Translations under genes and position numbers: made by a program
The notes under the pieces: model-generated
What the model saw: only the letters and a program-made list of their open reading frames with translations
Databases searched by the model: none
Told to the model about the DNA's origin: nothing
NCBI GenBank assembly: GCA_964058805.1
Contig: CAXKVV010002030.1
Span: 1-27,035 of the forward strand
Direction: 5' to 3'
Source of the DNA: Schoenoplectus triqueter
Taxonomy: Eukaryota; Streptophyta; Magnoliopsida; Poales; Cyperaceae
DNA: 27,035 bases
Part shown: positions 19,737-27,035 of the stretch, one piece after another
How the letters are laid out: every line of letters begins with the position of its first letter
How positions within the stretch are numbered: position 1 is the stretch's first letter

Positions 19737-22700
19737 CTAGCTAGGTTCTGTACCAGTGTTACTCGATGAAGTTGGAGAAGGGTAGGGAAATGGGTAGTGG
19801 TGGTGAGATGGCCATGAGACCTTCTCGGGTTGGCATGGACATGGCGCCGCAGCTGGAGGTGGGACCGGGTGAGCAATAAATGTGGGTACATCTTGTCCAG
19901 GCATTAGTACTGATACACCTTTTGCATACACTGACATCTGCAATTTTGCGTAAAATGAAGAATAATAATCAGTCAACAATAAACATGCACTAGACTTGGT
20001 GATTTTGTGCCTTTTCAGATAGTGGCCTCTATTTAGTGAAAGTTGATCACTTTGTCACTTCAGTATAAATCAGATCATGCCTAAAGCATGTGCACATCTA
20101 CATTTGTGGTTGTCTAATAGTAATATCCATCAAGGGATTTGTGCCAATTTATCTTTGGCTCCACACAATCCCAGCATTAATTTCATACCCTACCTAAAAA
20201 GTTCAAGTTTTGATTCTTCTAAATTTTAATATATGGTGCGTCTTGCATTAGGAGCAGTGGAGCACACATAAAAAAATCATAGCTTATCAGTTCTCTCAAC
20301 ACTCTACCTTTCTCTCTCTTGTTGTCAGCTCCAATTCTCCTCTCATCTCACTCAGGGACTCAGGGTAAACCTCCTTTGCTCTCTCTTATTCTCCTATACT
20401 ATGTTTCCCGAATGATAAAACTCCTTTTATTTTATTTAAAAATGGTAGAAATTTTGCCAACTAATTTAAAAGGGAAAAAAAACTCTACTCTGATGCATTA
20501 GCAAATAAAAAGAGAATTGACAATCTAGTCAACAAATAAAAATAATCTCGTCTCTTAAATGAATCAAAACTATTTAAAATGCACTGAACTTACAAGGAGG
20601 CGCAAACTCTACTTATCAACCGTTTACATTATAATATTAAATATATTCTATTATAAAATTGAACCTACATATATTCTTATTACAATTTTTAGGAATTAAT
20701 GCATACAAAAATAAATGATATATATTCATAATATAGTTTGTTACAACTTACAAGAATTTTATATGCTTCAAAGGCAGCATTTTTTTATATGAATGTGTAC
20801 TAAATAATAAATAGATGTATAGTATTATTGATTGATACTTTCTAATGCGCCACATTCTTTCTTTTATTTTTTTTTTAATTTGTAGGGGCCCATATTCAAC
20901 AAAAATAAAAGATTTATTGCTAAGTGTACCGCCAGTAATAACTTCTAATTTAATGATTGATTAAGAAGCGCTAGGCTAATAGATATTCATAATCCGAAAA
21001 ATCCGATTCGAATCTGCACAAATGGATCCGCATATGTATCCTTAAAATATATTCGTTAGTTTATTGGATCCGCATATGAATTCTAGAAAATGATCCATCC
21101 AATATAATGGATCCGCATTTGAATCTTATAAGATTTGAATTCGAATCCGTTATGAATTCGATAAATAAATATAATTATATCATATGTCAATTAATAAAAT
21201 AGACATGTACAATTTAGTACAAATTGAAGAGCAATGTTTATGTTTCACTCTGTATTGATTCCTAAAGTTAAATAGTAGTTATTGTATTAATTAGATAGAT
21301 TTTATTATATTATTTGATGTTTATTGTATGTTTTGAAAGTTGAAACAAATAGTTATGATTGTTGTTACGTTTATGATTGGAACAAATAATTTTAAGATTG
21401 CTATAATAGTAAATGTGAATTATGATGGTAGTTACGTTTGAAATAATTTTTCTCTTGTCATATATTAATTATGTTATTTTTAATATTATTATAATACAAG
21501 ATCTGAAATATGATCCGAATCCGATCCGAAATTCGCTATAATAGTAAATATGAATTTGCATTTGAATTCTCAAAATTTTATTGGATACGGATCCGCATAT
21601 GGATCTTATAAATTTTTAATGGATTCACATTTGAATCCTCCGAGATCCGATTCGAATCGGATCCATTGACAGCCCTAAGAAGCGCACAAAATTCTTTTCA
21701 GATTGAAGGGAGACAAAATTACTTATTATAGATATGTGGTTGCAGCAAGTTTTTTTGGTAAAACATCATGGCAACATTTTTACGGCAGTAGTATTTAAAC
21801 TATACAATTCCCAAAAATTTTTTTGCTCATGTGACCATATAAATAAGAAAAATCAAATGAAATCAAAATTTACAATTACTCGAGGAAAAATAATCTAAGC
21901 ATCAGAAAACAACATCAATAGTAAAAAAAAATTATTAGAAATTTAAGTAATACATTATGAAATGTTATGTAAGATCCTTTCTCTTGTGTGCATCTCGAAT
22001 GTGCCAACCATGAAAAGGGTAATTGCCGGATAAATACTTTCACGATGTAATTTCTAAATTACTCTCCACGAGGTAAAATATAATGTAGCATATTTCCGAA
22101 AGTTATGCTAGCATTTTTCTAACGCATAATTAGATTTTATTTTCATGGTAAGATAAAGCAAACACATAACACCTAATTGTAAGCTACCTCAGATTGTCCT
22201 TCATCAATTCTCAATTTGGTTACTCAACAGCTAAAACAATTTATAATTTTTTTTGAAGTAATATCCTTAAAAAGATTCTAAATTCAATCAATTTTACCGA
22301 GACATCACAAACAATACGTAAGCATTGGTGCTTTACCAGTTACACCTACTGGTTTGTAAAAAGTGAGCTATAAACCCTAAGAAGTTTTATTCCCACATCA
22401 AGGTCCAAGGAACAAAAGCGGGAGCTGTACTACTGTACTAGGCAGTAAAATAACAGGGTCTAGACCACAAAGTTAGCAAGTCAAAAGCAGAAAAGCTCAG
22501 ACAAGAGTAAAAGGTAAGACAGCTTTATCCCATCCCCAAGGTAAAAAAGCCAAAAGAGGGAGAAAAGGTATCTCACCTCGGGAGACGGGAAACAAAGCTT
22601 GTTCGCCTCGAGATCTGCGCCTCCGCTCCTCCCCCAGAGTCTAGTCCTCCTCCTCCCGTTCCGATCACCTCCCGTGGAGTCACCGCCGACAGAGCGCGGC

Positions 22701-22933
22701 CTGAGGAAGTGCTCGAAGAGCGCCATGAAGAGGAACATGGAGACGAGAATGGCGGTGGCGACAAACCCGAACGACACCGCACTGACGGAGGAAGTACCGT
22801 CAGGATCGCGCCATCTGTTTTCTCCAGCGATGGATCCACTCTCCTTCCCCACAGGAGGTCCCCCGCCACTGCTACCACCTCCTCCCTTGATAGGCGCCAT
22901 GGCTGGACTAATTAGAACCGTCGCCTCTCTCAT
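19737..22933 (-). CDS. Small single-pass membrane protein, two exons (22577-22933 and 19737-19937)
   Basis: Exon 1 (22933-22577, 119 codons) ends CCCGAG|GTGAGA and exon 2 (19937-19737) begins after TTGCAG, both in phase 0, giving a 185-residue protein that ends at a TAG. Residues 1-50 are Gly/Ser/Pro-rich; about 53-77 form one hydrophobic segment (FVATAILVSMFLFMALFEHFL) followed by basic residues, which suggests a single-pass membrane protein; 85-110 are Arg/Gly-rich. Exon 2 carries the block VLMPGQDVPTFIAHP and a Pro/His/Ser-rich tail. From memory, this combination of one membrane helix and a C-terminal MPGQDVPTFIAHP block occurs in uncharacterised plant-specific proteins, so no function is claimed. 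Start choice is open: the first ATG is at 22933, but the ATG at 22900 sits in a stronger context (GCCATGG) and would give 174 residues. The exon 1 DNA is far more GC-rich than its surroundings. Confidence 0.85.
19938..22576 (-). other. Intron of the membrane-protein gene (2639 bp)
   Basis: GT-AG intron in phase 0, with donor GTGAGA at 22576-22571 and acceptor TTTTGCAG ending at 19938. Without splicing, the reading frame continues for 31 hydrophobic codons to a stop at 22481, a run with no resemblance to the family's C-terminus. The intron is AT-rich and holds one recognisable insertion, the hAT element at 20972-21677. I see no other gene or RNA in it. Confidence 0.85.
20972..21677. mobile_element. 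Non-autonomous hAT element in the membrane-protein gene intron
   Basis: 706 bp, flanked by perfect 8-bp duplications AGAAGCGC at 20964-20971 and 21678-21685. The right end reversed reads TAGGGCTGTCAATGGATCC, a standard hAT terminus; the left end (TAGGCTAATAGATA) is eroded. Subterminal DNA at both ends is full of GGATCCG, GATTCGAATC and CCGATTCG repeats, which in hAT elements serve as transposase-binding sites. The AT-rich middle encodes nothing. Confidence 0.85.
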
Positions 22934-23230
22934 TTCAGCAACACCACGAAGAATTCGTTATCACTTGTGAGAGAAATGTATACTGTAAAGTGGGGAATAC
23001 AGGTACAGGTACTGCTAATCTGCTAGAGGGAGTACAACATGTTAGAGTATAATATCTATCTGATCTCGATCTCGATCTCTTATCGTACTAAGGATGTTTT
23101 CTGGATTCGCTGGAGAAGTTTTCTTCTCTGTTGGAGAAGAAATGGCGTGCGGAGAGAGGGGGGACAAAAGAAGAGTGAGTGAGACGAGGAGATATTTTTT
23201 TAAGTTGCTTTTTCGTTTTAAAGAGAGAAC
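22934..23230 (-). promoter_or_regulatory. Putative 5' leader and proximal promoter of the membrane-protein gene
   Basis: Upstream of the first ATG, the minus strand has long pyrimidine-rich stretches (for example CTCACTCACTCTTCTTTTGTCCCCCC and then TCTCTCC near 23150-23190) and a GATCTC/GAGATC-rich patch near 23065-23085, which is typical of plant 5' leaders. No convincing TATA box is seen at a fixed distance. The transcription start cannot be placed from sequence. Confidence 0.35.
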
Positions 23231-23259
23231 GATGACTTCGCCTCTGAGTCTCTGACATG

Positions 23260-26200
23260 ACTCCTGTTTCTATTATTTTTTTAAGGGTAAAAACCCCGTA
23301 GACAAGTTTTCTTTATCATACTTGCTTTTGAAGGGAGTGTCGAGCGGGGCCGATATGACAGTGAGTGAAAAATTGTGGATAGGTTCGTTCTACGCTGCAG
23401 GAAATAAATACGCCGCTCTTATCACAAAATAGTGAGTTCTGATTCTGAAATTCGGTGTTAACAAATCTGTTTGGTCTTTTTTTCACTCGTTAGAGCGGGG
23501 AAAAAAGTTCTCTGAGAATGAATGTATTTTTTTTTCCATTGACAAGTGGGAAGGAAGGATCGAACATGCTTTGGAAATGAGAATGGATAGTTGTGGGTTA
23601 CGATAAGACTCATTTCCAACGATGTGATAGCTGCTAGGAAATATATAATTAAGCCCAGTCGATTGTTTTTTTCTCAAAATTTTCTGGTTTTTGGTTACGT
23701 GAGTATGGTCTCTGCTCTCTAAATTTGATGGTAAAAAAAAATACTGAGGTGTGTAAATTTTGAAGAAAATAAAATTAACTCACACCGTCAAATTTCGAAA
23801 AGCACCAGATTTCGTCACATTTTGTCGTCAAAATTTTGAAGGAAATAAAACTAACAGTGTTATTAGCCAAAAAAACATCGAATAAATATCTCAACATTGT
23901 TAAATTTCTCAAGCGTGTCCAAACACCTAAACGGACCCTACGTAATGACAATAGTGTATCATATTATTCAATCGAATCATATTGGATAATTAACATTCAA
24001 TTTAAATAATATTTCAAAGAAAACAATATAATCTATACCAGCTTATATATATGGAGTCAGATGAAATTAAAAAACATCCTAGAAGACGATTTTATTTCTC
24101 TCTCTTCGATAGTAAGTCAATCTGCGGAGGAACCAAGTTAGACGTTAGTCGGTATCTGAACACCAACTCAGTTCATTGAAAGATAAAGATCGTACAGTAA
24201 AAAATAAATTTTCTTTTAACTCGAACATTCTATTTATTTGAACCGGACACCCCTTATCGATCATTTCTGGTGCCGCCGCTAAAGTCAATAATATATCAAA
24301 TTAATCATTATAATAATGCAACTAAACTAAAACATTGTAACCCCATTCCCCTAATAAGTCCAAAACAATGACAAAAAATAAGTATTAAAAAGAACCGTAA
24401 ATTTTAAGCGCTTTAAAATTTTGATGGAGATCCCTTAATTATCATTTTTTTCATCGTTTTAAGTTGCTTCCTAAAATATGTCAAAAATATAAAAATTAGA
24501 AAAATTTACTAGCTTACTCTTATTATCATTAATTGTTTGTATATGTTTCATGCAAGTTAGAATAATAATTTGAATTTCATCAAATATAATTAAATATGAT
24601 TTATTGCAAATTTTGTGCCATTTCTTGAATAAAAGTTGCATCAATTTTCATATAATATGCATGTCATATATTAATTACATTGTACTAGTTGGATTAAAAA
24701 AAATATAAAAGTACTTTCCACATGAATCATAGTTATCAAAATAATTAGTTATTAATTGGTCCCGCCCTCAAATTTTCTATAGCGAAGCAGCATATTTTCC
24801 TATTTTAGGTCCTTTCCAAAATTCAAATGTTTTGATACTATTTAAAGTATGGTTGTCAGTTGTCACACAATGCAAAATCAATTCAAGTATGGTTATCTCT
24901 ATTCTATGTGTATATACGACTTAATTGTTCATACGAATATTGTATACAAGAACAACAGCAAATAATGATGTTATAATGAATCATAGACTCTTGTAAACAA
25001 ACCATCTTTTGTTTTTGAAAACATTTTCGGCCAAATATATGCAATCATATAGATTCATGTAATTAATAGTAGTTCACAAAATATAACTTTTAGGTCAGAG
25101 AACTCATACGTGAGCGTACCACCTCCCTCCTTATAAAAAAAAAACACTTTTGACCGTGTGTTAGTTTAAAGAATTAATAGTAATGAAAATGACATATATT
25201 GAATGCAGTTCAAATGTACTTTGTACATTGTGAGAGAAACGATCATCTATTATTATTATTTTGCAAAATATTCGTTTTCGTTTTATTTTTTATTGTATCA
25301 TATATTTTTATATGATAGTTTACAAATTTTCGAAACTCACAAATTTAATCGGATCCTAATAAAATTTTCCCTTTCAAATTCTCATTATATTTTAAATACA
25401 CACATCTATTCACAACTAACATCAGAATAATAGAAATAATCATCTATCATGCGACGCAGTCCAAAAATTGCTTTCATATTCAACTGTTGAATTTTAATTT
25501 AGAAGAACCTGATTCTACGAATACGATTACCTAGAATATTTGGATAATTCAAATTGAATTAGATTCAATAAAAAAAGTATTTGAATTAGATAATAAGATA
25601 TGGTAAGATTTTTGAAGTGTACGCCGAGTCCACCCATTAGAATATTTGAATTTATCATAGGGTGAGACCGCGAGACAGTATAGGGACCAGTCTCTGAGCC
25701 AATAGGTGAAGACTAGGGACAGGCCTACGTGGAATTTTATGGAAAGGGGTAAAATAAATGCCCTGATATCTGACTTTAATTACTTAACTGCCATTGTAGC
25801 TGGGTGGAGACTGGAGACCGACCTTATTGTTTGGTCATGAGTAAGTTGGAGGGGCACAGTCCATCTCACTGAACCACCTCCAGCCTCCTTTGTCATCTTG
25901 TCTTTTATTAATATTAATTTAATTAATTGACATATAATTTAACTAATAATACATTTTTATAATCACTAGATATGGTTTTTTATTTTTTTTCAAAATTAAA
26001 AATCTTCTTTGTGGGATCACTATTTTGGGTTATTACTAAAAAAAAATCAATATTCCACGATTTACTTCAAAAGAAATTCTTGGTCTTCGTATATGACAAC
26101 TTAATTGACTCCTTTTATAACAAAAGAGATTTCAAATCTTAATTAATTTTTATCACATTCGGTGAATCTTTTTTCTCAAACAACTCATAACATAACAGAT

Positions 26201-27035
26201 CAAAGGAAAAAAAATTTCAATAGCAAATTCTAGCTCAACTCATCTGTTTATTGATTAGTTGATTAATACACCGTGAGGTTCTTTTAATTTATGTCGCAAA
26301 TTGTTCCAAGAGAGCGACGTATCATCATAAAATAAATTCTCCAGAGAGGCGATCTTCAGGATTTGATATAAATTTTGATACAACAACGGTTTTGTCTCCA
26401 TTCTCCAAGCCCATTCGTCGTTTTTAGGAATGATAAATATTTTTTATTCTAACCATTTTTTATTAAGCTTGTGTTTTCCAGAAAAGGAAAGGTCTTTTTA
26501 GTGGACTAGGTTCGCACCTCTTAGAAATAAAAAAATGAGTTGGCAGCTATCCGCATTAATTTCACATTAAAATTCATAATAATCATTAAAAATATGAATC
26601 TCGAAATCAACGGCTCAGAGTAACTAGGAACCCATTTTTTAATTTGAAGAGATGTAAACTTACCTAAATCCTTTTTTAGTGCTTATCCTATCTACGACTT
26701 TCACATATTCTTGTCGAAAATGCAAAACTACATAAACAATTAAGAGAAAGAAACTAATTACTTGTGTAGAAATTCTAGACACATAATTAATTCATTAAGG
26801 TGGTTGATGCGGTAAGGATGGAGACAATATTAAATAGAAGGATATTTGATGCAGATTTACTTCAAAAATTAATGTGCAATAGATGTATTTTTTGTTTATT
26901 GACCTTTTATTTTTATTTTATGTTTTATTGATTTTTTAATTTTTTTATTGACTTTCTAGCTTTTAAGTTTTAGTTTTTTTCTGTGCTTTTTTGTTCTTTG
27001 TATCAGCTTATAAAAGTTATACGTAGTTATATTTT
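23260..27035. other. Intergenic, no gene seen
   Basis: AT-rich DNA with no supportable gene. Two patches differ. At 23700-23940 there are two copies of an AAATTTTGAAGRAAATAAAA block and an edge AAACGGACCCTA that resembles a MITE end. At 25610-25890 a GC-richer stretch has CTACGTGG, GAGCCAATAGG and GGTGGAGACTGGAGACC, and could be promoter or exon sequence of a gene outside the window. The last kilobase is very T-rich. Confidence 0.5.

Noticed and set aside
22481..22576. 150-residue unspliced version of the membrane protein
   Set aside because: The extra 31 residues are intron-encoded and low-complexity; splicing at GTGAGA to exon 2 restores the C-terminal block VLMPGQDVPTFIAHP in phase.
22599..22970. 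Plus-strand frames over exon 1 of the membrane protein
   Set aside because: Open only because the region is GC-rich; no recognisable domain, and the minus-strand frame has the membrane helix and splice sites.
23710..23940. hAT or Tourist-like MITE ending AAACGGACCCTA
   Set aside because: The proposed left end is a poor match and no 3-bp or 8-bp duplication could be aligned.
1..27035. CRISPR array, operon, or bacterial defence system
   Set aside because: The repeats here are plant transposons, microsatellites and PPR units; there are no spacers between regular short repeats and no bacterial gene organisation.

Overview
This is a window of nuclear DNA from a flowering plant, most likely a eudicot. 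It is strongly AT-rich, with long gene-poor stretches, plant-type transposon remnants (hAT, Helitron, MULE-like and L1-type LINE), a P-class pentatricopeptide repeat (PPR) gene and a two-exon plant membrane-protein gene with GT-AG splice sites. Nothing suggests bacterial or organellar DNA. The species cannot be named from the sequence.

Layout. 1-4300: AT-rich intergenic DNA with a clear Helitron 3' terminus (hairpin plus CTAG, 1100-1128), a TA microsatellite and a degenerate tandem repeat of about 120 bp (2740-3800) rich in TATAAATA. 4300-9960: repeat-rich intergenic DNA. It holds a 304-bp non-autonomous hAT element made of CCCGA units (7273-7576) with a perfect 8-bp target duplication, inserted in a second Helitron 3' end, and a 5'-truncated LINE fragment (8199-8736) with its own target duplication. 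10015-12750 (minus): an intact, uninterrupted PPR gene. 13300-13700: its probable leader and promoter. 14152-15822: an internally deleted hAT element with a decayed transposase. 15830-18670: intergenic, with a third Helitron end. 18677-19062: a MULE-like MITE with a 9-bp target duplication. 19737-22933 (minus): a spliced gene for a small single-pass membrane protein, whose 2.6-kb intron carries a 706-bp hAT element. 23260-27035: AT-rich DNA with no gene that I can support.

The notable object is the PPR gene. Its first four or five motifs resemble restorer-of-fertility-like (RFL) proteins. They are followed by motifs that are nearly identical to each other, and together motifs 5-22 form an 18-motif array of exactly 35 residues each. 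In all 18 the base-specifying residue 5 is Asn, and residue 35 is Asp in 14 and Asn in 4. By the published PPR code this predicts a target of almost pure uridine, about 22 nt long. It is a natural counterpart of designed consensus PPR arrays, apparently produced by recent copying of 105-bp units. The two genes show no sign of acting in one pathway; the rest of the window is mostly transposon activity around them.
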